5,088 bases of DNA from assembly GCA_041481445.1 (NCBI GenBank), contig JBGPBV010000261.1, positions 1-5,088 on the forward strand, given 5' to 3'. This document shows positions 1-5,088 of the stretch, piece by piece. Below the pieces are notes generated by a model. The model had not been told where the DNA came from. It was given only the letters and a program-made list of their open reading frames with translations, and made no database searches. Position 1 is the stretch's first letter. Every line of letters begins with the position of its first letter. The DNA comes from AA29 sp041481445. GTDB lineage: Bacteria; Acidobacteriota; Vicinamibacteria; Fen-336. The position numbers and the translations under genes were made by a program.

Positions 1-32
1 AGGTGATCCTGGGCGTGAGGTAGGGGGTGCGG

Positions 33-84
33 TCGTCGATCGGTCGGCGCGGGCGGGATCGTCGATCGGTCGTCGCGGGCGGGC
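33..84. repeat. 26-bp tandem direct repeat, two copies
   Basis: Positions 33-57 and 59-83 match at 24 of 25 bases (only 47 G versus 73 T differs), giving a head-to-tail period of 26. Each unit contains TCGTCGATCGGTCG followed by a GCGGGCGGG tail. The function is unknown. It could be a replication-slippage product or a pair of protein-binding sites. Confidence 0.75.
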
Positions 85-300
85 CGCCGCGATCGCTCGC
101 GTCCGCTGGCGGGTCGCCGTCCCAGTGTTCTCGAGACGACTTTATTTTCGAAGCGTCGATGATGCGGACCTGGATTTCCGCCGCGAGAGCCCTGTCTCCG
201 ATCGTCGACTGATCCACGACGGCGTCTGAACGATCGCCGCGCCTCTCCTGCACGCCGCGCCCGCCGGGTCTCGGTGCGCGCTCACGCGACCGGCGATCGA

Positions 301-313
301 CGCTCCTGGAGCG
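301..313. repeat. Inverted repeat upstream of HNH gene
   Basis: CGCTCC and GGAGCG flank a single T, a perfect 6+6 inverted repeat. It sits 50-62 bases before the HNH start codon, a position where an operator could act, but nothing in the sequence proves binding. Chance occurrence is quite possible in such GC-rich DNA. Confidence 0.35.
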
Positions 314-350
314 GCTCAGGGCGGCATCCGGAGCGCGAAGAACACCGCGA

Positions 351-356
351 TACATT
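351..356 (+). promoter_or_regulatory. Candidate -10 element, leaderless HNH gene
   Basis: TACATT (TAnnnT type) ends six bases before the ATG at 363. That places it at -12 to -7 if transcription starts at the A of the ATG, the geometry of a leaderless transcript. No convincing TTGACA-like -35 is visible 16-18 bases upstream, and no Shine-Dalgarno sequence precedes the ATG, which fits leaderless initiation. Confidence 0.3.
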
Positions 357-362
357 GGGCGA

Positions 363-1442
363 ATGATGAACACGAACATCCTCGCCACGGCCGCTGGTCT
401 TTCGGACGACGATCTCCTCGCGCGCCTGACCGTCCTCGCCGGTCGGGAGCGTGAGACCACGGTCGAGCTCGTGGCCCATCTGGCCGCGCTCGACTCCCGC
501 CCATCCGTGTACGCCGCCCATGGCTACGGATCGTTCTTCGCGTATTGCACCGAGGCCCTTGGGCTCTCCGAAGACGCGACGTGCAATCGGATCGAAGCCG
601 CCCGAGCCTGCCGGCGCTTCCCGGTGATCCTCGACATGCTGGCCGCCGGCGAAATGACGCTGACGTCCGTGCGGCTCCTCTCACGGCACCTCACGCCGGA
701 GAACCACCTGGCGGTCCTCGCGAAAGCGGTGGGGCGCAGCAACCGTCAGATCGAGGTCCTCGTGGCGGAGCTTGCGCCGCGAGCGGATGTGCCGAGCTCT
801 GTCCGCAAGCTCCCGGTCCCGATGTCATCCGGGCCCGTACTCGCCCCGGAGGCCGGCGAGGTCGCTTCCAAGCCGGCCTCCCCGACCGCACCTCCTATGC
901 CGTTGACGCCGTCTCCGCGTCCGATCGTCCAACCCACGGCTCCCGAGCGCTACCGCGTGCAGTTCACGATCGGGCAGGCCACCCACGAGAAGCTCCGGCG
1001 GATCCAGGCGCTGCTGCGTCGCGAGATCCCCAGCGGTGACCCCGGTGTCCTCTTCGACCGCGCCTTGACTCTCCTCCTCGAGCAGGTGGAAAAGAAGAAG
1101 CTCGGACTGACGGCGTCGCCGCGGCGGCGTTCCATCCGTCGCGCGACGGATAGGGAGATCCGGACGCCCGTGCTCGCCTCACGCGATGTGCCCAGCGCAG
1201 TCCGGGGCGTCGTCTGGGTGCGCGATGAAGGCCGGTGCGCGTTCGTCTCTTCGGGCGGGCGGCGGTGCACGGAGCGAGCCTTCGTCGAGTTCCATCACGT
1301 CCAGACCCATGCCAAGGGCGGTCCCCCCACCGCCAATAACATCTCTCTCCGCTGCCGGCGCCACAATCAATACGAGGCCGAGCTCGTGTTTGGACCTCGT
1401 GGGCCCTCGATCGCGCCCGATGGCACGACGCCGTCGCCTTGA
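363..1442 (+). CDS. HNH endonuclease family protein
   Basis: A 359-residue protein with the layout of the multicopy HNH-endonuclease family found in GC-rich soil bacteria. Residues 14-150 form a helical N-terminal domain (LSDDDLLARL, HGYGSFFAYCTEALGLSE and RIEAARACRRFP stretches, ending VPSSVRKLP). A Pro/Ser-rich linker spans about 151-195. A second helical segment (RYRVQFTIGQATHEKLRR) runs to about 245, followed by a basic stretch (SPRRRSIRR). The C-terminal HNH/treble-clef domain covers about 278-340: Cys292 and Cys302 followed by EFHHV (His311, His312), Asn325/Asn326, and CRRH (Cys331, His334), so the core appears intact. Two ATGs in tandem (363, 366) could serve as start. The cleavage target is unknown. 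The gene stands alone, convergent with the sugar operon. Residues 247 to about 290 have a diverged copy just downstream, and the stop codon overlaps a 90-bp repeat. Family assignment is confident. A role as a mobile or selfish nuclease is inference. Confidence 0.88.
   Translation: MMNTNILATAAGLSDDDLLARLTVLAGRERETTVELVAHLAALDSRPSVYAAHGYGSFFAYCTEALGLSEDATCNRIEAARACRRFPVILDMLAAGEMTLTSVRLLSRHLTPENHLAVLAKAVGRSNRQIEVLVAELAPRADVPSSVRKLPVPMSSGPVLAPEAGEVASKPASPTAPPMPLTPSPRPIVQPTAPERYRVQFTIGQATHEKLRRIQALLRREIPSGDPGVLFDRALTLLLEQVEKKKLGLTASPRRRSIRRATDREIRTPVLASRDVPSAVRGVVWVRDEGRCAFVSSGGRRCTERAFVEFHHVQTHAKGGPPTANNISLRCRRHNQYEAELVFGPRGPSIAPDGTTPSP
1134..1151. repeat. 18-bp perfect palindrome in HNH gene
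   Basis: ATCCGTCGCGCGACGGAT is a perfect 9+9 palindrome inside the HNH coding region, encoding part of the basic SIRRATD stretch just before the HNH domain. The same 18 bases recur unchanged at 1571-1588 in the diverged HNH fragment, although the surrounding sequence differs at nearly one base in five. Flanking bases (C before, A after) do not extend it. Confidence 0.7.
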
Positions 1443-1530
1443 CGTCCTCGGGAATGGATGGGATCTCGCCGGTCGTCCGAGTCGGCGGGGACGATCGAAC
1501 GTGATCGCCGACGGGCACGAGCAACCCATC
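1441..1530. repeat. 90-bp repeat element, copy 1
   Basis: This begins with the last two bases of the HNH stop codon (GACGTCC) and ends at CCCATC. It matches 1670-1759 at 88 of 90 positions without gaps, differing at 1448 and 1483. An inner 74-bp part (1457-1530) has imperfect inverted ends: GATGGG-N2-CTCG on the left and CGAG-N3-CCCATC on the right. A hairpin lies inside: 1470-1478 pairs with 1489-1497 (nine pairs, one G-U) around a ten-base loop. There is no T-tract, so it is not a textbook terminator. No coding function is apparent. It may be a small non-autonomous element or a structured 3' end belonging to the HNH unit. Confidence 0.85.
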
Positions 1531-1669
1531 AAAGACGCTCGGGCTGACGGCGTCGCCGCGGCCGGGTTCCATCCGTCGCGCGACGGATACGGACATCCGG
1601 ACACCCGATCGCGCCTCGCGCGATGTGCCGAAGGCGGTCCGCCGCGCGGTCTGGCGGCGCGAGGGCGGC
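1531..1669 (+). pseudogene. Fragment of a second HNH-family gene
   Basis: This stretch aligns without gaps to 1094-1232 of the intact HNH gene, at roughly 80% identity by my count. Read from 1532 it encodes KTLGLTASPRPGSIRRATD, then a stretch ending VPKAVRRAVWRREGG, equivalent to about residues 246-290 of the intact protein. Both the N-terminal domains and the whole HNH core (EFHH...N...H) are missing, so it cannot be an active nuclease. The frame continues through the following repeat to a TGA at 1760-1762. Several differences change residues toward forms I consider common in the family (AVRRAVW), suggesting it derives from a separate paralogue rather than decay of a recent copy. It sits exactly between the two 90-bp repeats. 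Confidence 0.75.
1571..1588. repeat. 18-bp palindrome, second copy
   Basis: Identical to the perfect palindrome at 1134-1151 and at the equivalent position of the diverged HNH fragment. Its conservation between the two otherwise diverged copies may reflect protein-level constraint or a site recognised as DNA. Confidence 0.7.
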
Positions 1670-1759
1670 GACGTCCCCGGGAATGGATGGGATCTCGCCG
1701 GTCGTCCGAGTGGGCGGGGACGATCGAACGTGATCGCCGACGGGCACGAGCAACCCATC
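1670..1759. repeat. 90-bp repeat element, copy 2
   Basis: The second copy of the element at 1441-1530, in the same orientation and 229 bases downstream. The predicted hairpin (1699-1707 with 1718-1726) is unchanged. The single difference inside the 74-bp core (1712, G instead of C) falls in the loop. The element joins the HNH fragment at GACGTCC without a stop, and ends 28 bases before the xylulokinase stop codon. Confidence 0.85.
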
Positions 1760-1770
1760 TGAGGACCGAC

Positions 1771-1785
1771 GCGGCCGGGCGCCGC
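1771..1785. terminator. Weak hairpin between convergent genes
   Basis: GCGGC and GCCGC flank a five-base loop (CGGGC), just past the xylulokinase stop codon on the minus strand. It could end transcription of the sugar operon, but the stem is short and no T-tract follows on either strand. The hairpin in the adjacent repeat may contribute. Confidence 0.22.
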
Positions 1786-1787
1786 CC

Positions 1788-3284
1788 CTACTTCAGCGCC
1801 GCGAACTCCGACTTGAGCGCCGGATACAGCGCGCGGTAGCGCGGGTAGAGCTCCTCGTACCGGCGCCCCCATTCCACGTCCGGCACGTCGCGGCCCGTCA
1901 CGGCGATGGTCGCCTCGCACGCGCGCGCGACGTCCGCCCAGGCCCCCGCCCCCACCCCCGCGAGCAGCGCCGCCCCGAAAGCCGCGCCCTCGGTGCTGTT
2001 GACGGTCACGAGCTCGACGCCGAGCACGCTGGCCACGATCCGGCGCCACAGCGGGCTCTTGGCTCCCCCGCCCGCCACCCGGATCTGCGTCACCGGCCCC
2101 ACCCCCGCCGAGCCGAACAGACCGAGGCAGTCCTTCATGCTGAAGGCCACGCCCTCGAGCACCGAGCGCGTGAGATGGCCGCGCGCGTGGCGCAAGGTCA
2201 GGCCCACGAAGGCGCCGCGCGCCAAGGGGTCCGGATACGGGGTGCGCTCGCCGGACAGGTAGGGAAGGAAGATCAGCCCCTCGCTGCCGGCCGGGGCCTT
2301 TTCCGCCTCCGCGACCAGCGCGTCGAAGCTCTCCGACGCGGCCAGCGTGTCGCGGTACCACTGGAACGAGCCGGCGGCCGAGAGCGTCACGCCCATCAGG
2401 TGCCACTTGCCGGGGACGGCGTGGCAGAAGGCGTGCAGGCGGCCCTGGGGCTCGACCAGCGAGGCGTCGGTGGTGGCGAAGACCACGCCCGAGGTGCCGA
2501 GGGTCAGGCTCACCACGCCCGGCGCGATGGCGCCGGCGCCGACGGCGCCCGCGGCCTGGTCTCCGCCCCCCGCCATCACCGGCGTGCCCTGGCGCAGCCC
2601 GGTCTCGGCGGCGGCGGCGGCGGTGACGGTGCCCGTCACCTCCGGCCCTTCGTACGTCGGGGGCAGCCAGGCCCGCGGGATCTCCAGCGCCGCGAGCACC
2701 TCCGGCGACCAGTCCCGCGCGGCGAGGTCGAAGAGCAGCGTGCCCGACCCGTCGGCCTTGTCCATGGCCGCCACCCCCGTGAGGCGGAGCCGCACGTAGT
2801 CCTTCGGAAGCAGCACGAGGGCGCCGCGCGCGTACACCTCCGGCTCGTTCTCGCGCACCCACAGGATCTTCGGGGCGGTGAAGCCGGTGAGGGCGTCGTT
2901 GCCGGTGGCGCGCACCAGCCGCTCGCGACCGCCCATGCGGGCCCGGATCTCGTCGCACTGCGCGCCCGTGCGCTGGTCGTTCCAGAGGATGGCCGGACGC
3001 AGGACGCGGCGCTCGCCGTCCAGGAGGACGAGGCCGTGCATCTGGCCGGTGAGGCCGACGGCGGCCACGTCCGCCCCGCCCGCCCGCGCGGCATCCAGCG
3101 CGGCGCGCACGCTGCGGGTCACGCCCGTCCACCACTGGTGCGGGTCCTGCTCCGACCAGAGCGGCTTCGGGGTGGACAGGGTGAGGGGGGTGGTGGCGGT
3201 GGAGACCACCGTCCCCCGCTCGTCGATCAGCAGCGCCTTGGCGCCGGTGGTCGAGACGTCGATGCCGAGGAAGAGTCGTCGCAT
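1788..3284 (-). CDS. xylB: Xylulokinase (FGGY carbohydrate kinase)
   Basis: Phosphorylates D-xylulose with ATP to xylulose 5-phosphate in the cytoplasm, feeding the pentose phosphate pathway. The 498-residue length fits XylB. Visible motifs, in order: FLGIDVSTTGAK with Asp9 (phosphate loop of the FGGY N-lobe), LTGQMHGLVLLD with Met82-His83 (xylulose contact), ILWNDQRT, GGGDQAAGAVGAG with Asp242 as likely catalytic base (equivalent to E. coli Asp233), SLTLGTSGVVF, LPYLSGERTPYPDP (xylulokinase-type signature), and VAGGGAKSPLWRRI in the C-lobe nucleotide site. The chosen ATG at 3284 shares its A with the TGA of the upstream epimerase gene (TGATG), implying translational coupling. A GTG two codons earlier (3290) is the alternative. 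No Shine-Dalgarno is visible. It is the last gene of a two-gene operon, and the TAG stop is at 1788-1790. The QMHG and RTPYPDP motifs favour XylB over gluconate or glycerol kinases. Confidence 0.93.
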   Translation of the reverse strand: MRRLFLGIDVSTTGAKALLIDERGTVVSTATTPLTLSTPKPLWSEQDPHQWWTGVTRSVRAALDAARAGGADVAAVGLTGQMHGLVLLDGERRVLRPAILWNDQRTGAQCDEIRARMGGRERLVRATGNDALTGFTAPKILWVRENEPEVYARGALVLLPKDYVRLRLTGVAAMDKADGSGTLLFDLAARDWSPEVLAALEIPRAWLPPTYEGPEVTGTVTAAAAAETGLRQGTPVMAGGGDQAAGAVGAGAIAPGVVSLTLGTSGVVFATTDASLVEPQGRLHAFCHAVPGKWHLMGVTLSAAGSFQWYRDTLAASESFDALVAEAEKAPAGSEGLIFLPYLSGERTPYPDPLARGAFVGLTLRHARGHLTRSVLEGVAFSMKDCLGLFGSAGVGPVTQIRVAGGGAKSPLWRRIVASVLGVELVTVNSTEGAAFGAALLAGVGAGAWADVARACEATIAVTGRDVPDVEWGRRYEELYPRYRALYPALKSEFAALK

Positions 3285-4336
3285 CAGCACACCGCGAAGG
3301 CGAACACCGTCGTCGAGCGGTGCTCGCGTCCAGGACGGAGGATGGTGGATGGGAACTCCGGACGGTTCGGCGAGTCCGGGAAGTGCTGGGTCTCCAGGCA
3401 GAGGCCGGCCCGCGGCCCGTAGGCGCGCCCGTCCTTGCCGCGGAGGCGGCCGTCGAGCCGGTTGCCGGAGTAGAGCTGCAGGCCGGGCTCGGTGGTGTGC
3501 ACGTCGAGGCGGCGGCCGCTGGCCGGCTCGACCAGGCGGGCGGCGTGCACGAGGCCGGGACGGTGGCGGCGGAGCACGTAGTTGTGGTCGTAACCGTGGC
3601 CGCGCGCGAGCTGAGGGTCGGGATGAGAGATGCGGCTGCCGATGGTGGAGGGCTCGCAGAAGTCGAAGGGGGTACCCGCCACCGCCGCCAGCTCGCCCGT
3701 CGGGATGAGCGTCTCGTCCACCGGCGTGAAACGGTCGGCCTGGATCGTGAGCTCGTGGCCGAGGACGTCCCCGCGCCCGCCCCCGGCCAGGTTGAAGTAC
3801 GAGTGCTGCGTGAGGCCGAGCGGCGTGGGCGCGCTCACGGTGGCCGCGTAGTCGACGCGCAGCTCGTCGCCGTCGGTCAGGGTGTAGGTCACGAGGACGT
3901 CGGCCTGGCCGGGGTAGCCCTCCTCGCCGGCCGCGCTCGTGTAGCGGAAGGCGACCGCCGCCTCCCCCGCTCCCGACCTCTCCTCCGCCGCCCAGAGGAC
4001 CTTGTCGAACCCGCGCCCGCCTCCGTGGATGTGGTTGGGCGGGTCGTTGACCTCGAGCTGGAAGGTCCGGCCGTCGAGGACGAAACGGCCGCCGGCGATG
4101 CGGTTCGCGTAGCGGCCCACGATGGCCCCGAGGTACGGGGAGCCCTGGAGGTATCCCTCGAGGTCGTCGAAGCCGAGCACGACGTCCTCGAGCCGGCCCG
4201 CCCGGTCGGGCACGCGGATCGAGACGATGATCCCGCCGTAGGTGAGGGCGCGGACCTCGAGGCCGTGGGCGTTGGTCAGCGCGAGCACGTCCACCGGCCG
4301 GCCGTCGGGCAGGCGGCCGTACGGGGCGCGCGTCAC
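3284..4336 (-). CDS. galM: Aldose 1-epimerase (mutarotase)
   Basis: Interconverts alpha and beta anomers of aldoses such as galactose, glucose or xylose. The 350-residue length and whole-protein pattern match the GalM family. Diagnostic segments: LTYGGIIVSIRVPDR and DVVLGFDDLEGY near the N-terminus, GRYANRI with Asn78-Arg79, NHIHGG with His104, QHSYFNLAG with His178 (catalytic acid), YDHNYVL with Asp250, TTEPGLQLYSGN, and CLETQHFPDSPN with Glu315 (catalytic base). All residues expected for catalysis are present, and no signal peptide is seen, so it should be cytoplasmic. The start is a GTG at 4336. No ATG, GTG or TTG occurs in frame over the 75 bases upstream, and the N-terminus fits the family. 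The gene overlaps xylB by one base, so with a xylulokinase partner it probably serves xylose or a related aldose. The exact sugar is inference. The promoter candidate is at 4419-4448. Confidence 0.93.
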   Translation of the reverse strand: MTRAPYGRLPDGRPVDVLALTNAHGLEVRALTYGGIIVSIRVPDRAGRLEDVVLGFDDLEGYLQGSPYLGAIVGRYANRIAGGRFVLDGRTFQLEVNDPPNHIHGGGRGFDKVLWAAEERSGAGEAAVAFRYTSAAGEEGYPGQADVLVTYTLTDGDELRVDYAATVSAPTPLGLTQHSYFNLAGGGRGDVLGHELTIQADRFTPVDETLIPTGELAAVAGTPFDFCEPSTIGSRISHPDPQLARGHGYDHNYVLRRHRPGLVHAARLVEPASGRRLDVHTTEPGLQLYSGNRLDGRLRGKDGRAYGPRAGLCLETQHFPDSPNRPEFPSTILRPGREHRSTTVFAFAVC

Positions 4337-4418
4337 CGCGGTGCGCAGGGGGGCGTCCGAGCGAGGGGCGGTCAGGCGGGACGGGTCTCCGCGCGGCCGG
4401 CGTCGAACATGGGCAGAG

Positions 4419-4448
4419 ACGCTACGCGCGAGCCGGCACGCCTGTCAA
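4419..4448 (-). promoter_or_regulatory. Candidate sigma-70 promoter of galM-xylB
   Basis: On the minus strand a perfect TTGACA (4448-4443) is followed by an 18-base spacer and TAGCGT (4424-4419, TAnnnT type, three of six consensus bases). Transcription would start near 4412, leaving a leader of roughly 75 bases before the GTG of the epimerase gene. The -35 is exact and well placed, while the -10 is weak. It lies within the divergent intergenic region, so regulators could influence both directions. Confidence 0.45.
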
Positions 4449-4461
4449 CCTCGGCCGGCGG

Positions 4462-4467
4462 TATCCT
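4462..4467 (+). promoter_or_regulatory. Candidate -10 element, leaderless divergent gene
   Basis: TATCCT ends seven bases before the ATG at 4475, matching the spacing of a leaderless transcript. A CTGTCA at 4442-4447 resembles a -35 but is only 14 bases away, too close for a normal sigma-70 spacer. The element helps choose 4475 over the in-frame ATG at 4409, which has no such hexamer before it. Confidence 0.32.
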
Positions 4468-4474
4468 AGCGGCG

Positions 4475-5088
4475 ATGCTCGGCATCGCCGTGGCCCTCGC
4501 CCTTCCCGCCGCCCTCGCCGCCGCCGACCCGATCCAGGTCAACCCGAACCGGCCCACCTTCGCCACGCCCGCCCAGACCACGCAGCGTGGCGTGGCCGAG
4601 CTGGAGGTCGGGGTCGAGCACACCGCGTGGCGCGACGATGCGGACCTGTTCTTCACGCCCTACCTCCTGAAGCTCGGCGTGCTGTCCGGCTTCGAGCTGC
4701 GCCTGGGCGGCAACGGCCTGCTCCGGCAGACCGCCGACGCCCACCCGGCCGTGAGCGGGTTCGGCGACCTCTCCCTCGGCGCCCAGTGGCGGTTCCTGCA
4801 CCAGGGCCCCCTCGGCTTCGACTACGCGGTGCAGGGCGATTGGAAGCTGCCCACCGGCAGCGCGTCGAAGGGGCTCGGGAGCGGCGAGGCCGACCAGACG
4901 CTGATGGCCCTGGCCAGCCGTGACTTCGGCCGCGTCCACGCCGACGTCAACGTCCTCGAGACCTGGCTCGGCCGCCCCACGATCGGCCACGACCGCCAGC
5001 CCGCGGCCACCGTCTCCGTCAGCGGGACCATGACCGCGCGCTGGTCGCTCACGGGAGAGGTCTACACGATCGGGCGCACGTCGAGCGC
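4475..5088 (+). CDS. Outer-membrane beta-barrel protein, Phenol_MetA_deg-like (partial)
   Basis: The reading frame from 4475 has no stop and runs off the right edge, giving 204 residues of an incomplete protein. It opens with a hydrophobic signal-like stretch (MLGIAVALALPAALAAA) and a likely cleavage after Ala17, before DPIQVNPNRPTF. The mature part shows alternating, turn-separated strands typical of beta barrels (GVAELEVGVEH, GFELRLGGNGLL, FGDLSLGAQWRFL, FDYAVQGDWKLPTGS, TMTARWSLTGEVYTIG). NRPTFATPAQT, the GFGDLSLGAQWRF strand and KLPTGS are features I associate with the Phenol_MetA_deg/putative transporter family of outer-membrane proteins, whose substrates are mostly unknown. The start is uncertain: an in-frame ATG at 4409 would add 22 residues with arginines, giving a more conventional charged signal-peptide N-terminus, but 4475 has a leaderless promoter pattern. 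It is divergent from the sugar operon, and a functional link is possible but not shown. Confidence 0.72.
   Translation, partial: MLGIAVALALPAALAAADPIQVNPNRPTFATPAQTTQRGVAELEVGVEHTAWRDDADLFFTPYLLKLGVLSGFELRLGGNGLLRQTADAHPAVSGFGDLSLGAQWRFLHQGPLGFDYAVQGDWKLPTGSASKGLGSGEADQTLMALASRDFGRVHADVNVLETWLGRPTIGHDRQPAATVSVSGTMTARWSLTGEVYTIGRTSS

Larger units (their letters stand above)
1..362. other. Gene-free left flank
   Basis: I find no supportable gene here. The only open frame (27-212, +) has low-complexity Arg/Ser/Gly-rich content typical of random GC-rich DNA and no recognisable motif. The stretch holds a 26-bp tandem repeat near its left end, a small T-rich island at 141-148 that stands out from the GC-rich surroundings, many CGATCG-like words, and a 13-bp inverted repeat at 301-313. 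It probably includes the promoter region of the HNH gene. Confidence 0.6.

Noticed and set aside
1441..1759. A CRISPR array or phage attachment site
   Set aside because: There are only two 90-bp copies, and the spacing segment is recognisable HNH coding sequence rather than a foreign spacer. There is no tRNA, integrase or cas gene.
1441..1759. An insertion sequence with transposase
   Set aside because: The inverted ends are short and imperfect, no transposase is encoded, and no clear target-site duplication flanks the copies.
1186..1839. A 217-codon plus-strand open frame overlapping the HNH gene end and the repeats
   Set aside because: It reads the HNH domain in the wrong frame, and the recognisable HNH fragment downstream is in a different frame again. 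The length comes from lack of stops in GC-rich repeats.
964..3135. A 723-codon minus-strand open frame
   Set aside because: It overlaps the real xylulokinase in another frame and runs on through the repeats and the opposite strand of the HNH gene. Its product is low-complexity Arg/Gly/Ala-rich, as expected for a shadow frame in GC-rich DNA.
2175..3422. A 415-codon plus-strand open frame opposite xylB
   Set aside because: Its composition is low-complexity (Gly/Arg/Ala/His) with no motif, while the opposite strand encodes a complete xylulokinase with all its signatures.
4372..4990. Minus-strand frames opposite the right-end gene
   Set aside because: The plus frame has a signal-like N-terminus and regular amphipathic beta strands; the minus frames show no domain or motif.

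Overview
The window is GC-rich throughout (by eye about 70%), with strong G/C third-position preference and no clear Shine-Dalgarno sequences. It looks like an uncultured, GC-rich soil-type bacterium. The HNH protein belongs to a family that, from memory, is often multicopy in GC-rich lineages such as Methylomirabilota/Rokubacteria and the former Deltaproteobacteria. The taxonomic guess is weak.

Left part (1-1787). Positions 1-362 hold no gene I can support, only a 26-bp tandem repeat and a short inverted repeat. A complete HNH-endonuclease-family gene follows (363-1442, + strand). Behind it comes a compact repeat block: a 90-bp element that starts inside the HNH stop codon, a 139-bp fragment of a second, diverged HNH gene, and then a second copy of the 90-bp element (88/90 identical). 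The HNH fragment fits exactly between the two element copies. Each copy can fold into a hairpin and carries imperfect inverted ends. This is the least ordinary part of the window.

Middle (1788-4336, - strand). A two-gene sugar operon is convergent with the HNH gene. An aldose 1-epimerase (mutarotase) comes first and a xylulokinase second, joined by a TGATG stop/start overlap. The mutarotase would equilibrate the anomers of an incoming aldose, and the kinase would phosphorylate D-xylulose for the pentose phosphate pathway. The isomerase that would link them is not in the window. A TTGACA-N18-TAGCGT promoter candidate lies upstream, followed by a possible 12-codon leader ORF.

Right end (4475-5088, + strand). 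A divergent gene runs off the window. It encodes a signal-peptide-bearing, beta-strand-rich protein resembling outer-membrane proteins of the phenol-degradation MetA-like (Phenol_MetA_deg) type. Both + strand genes have a TAnnnT hexamer six or seven bases before their ATG, the spacing expected for leaderless transcripts.
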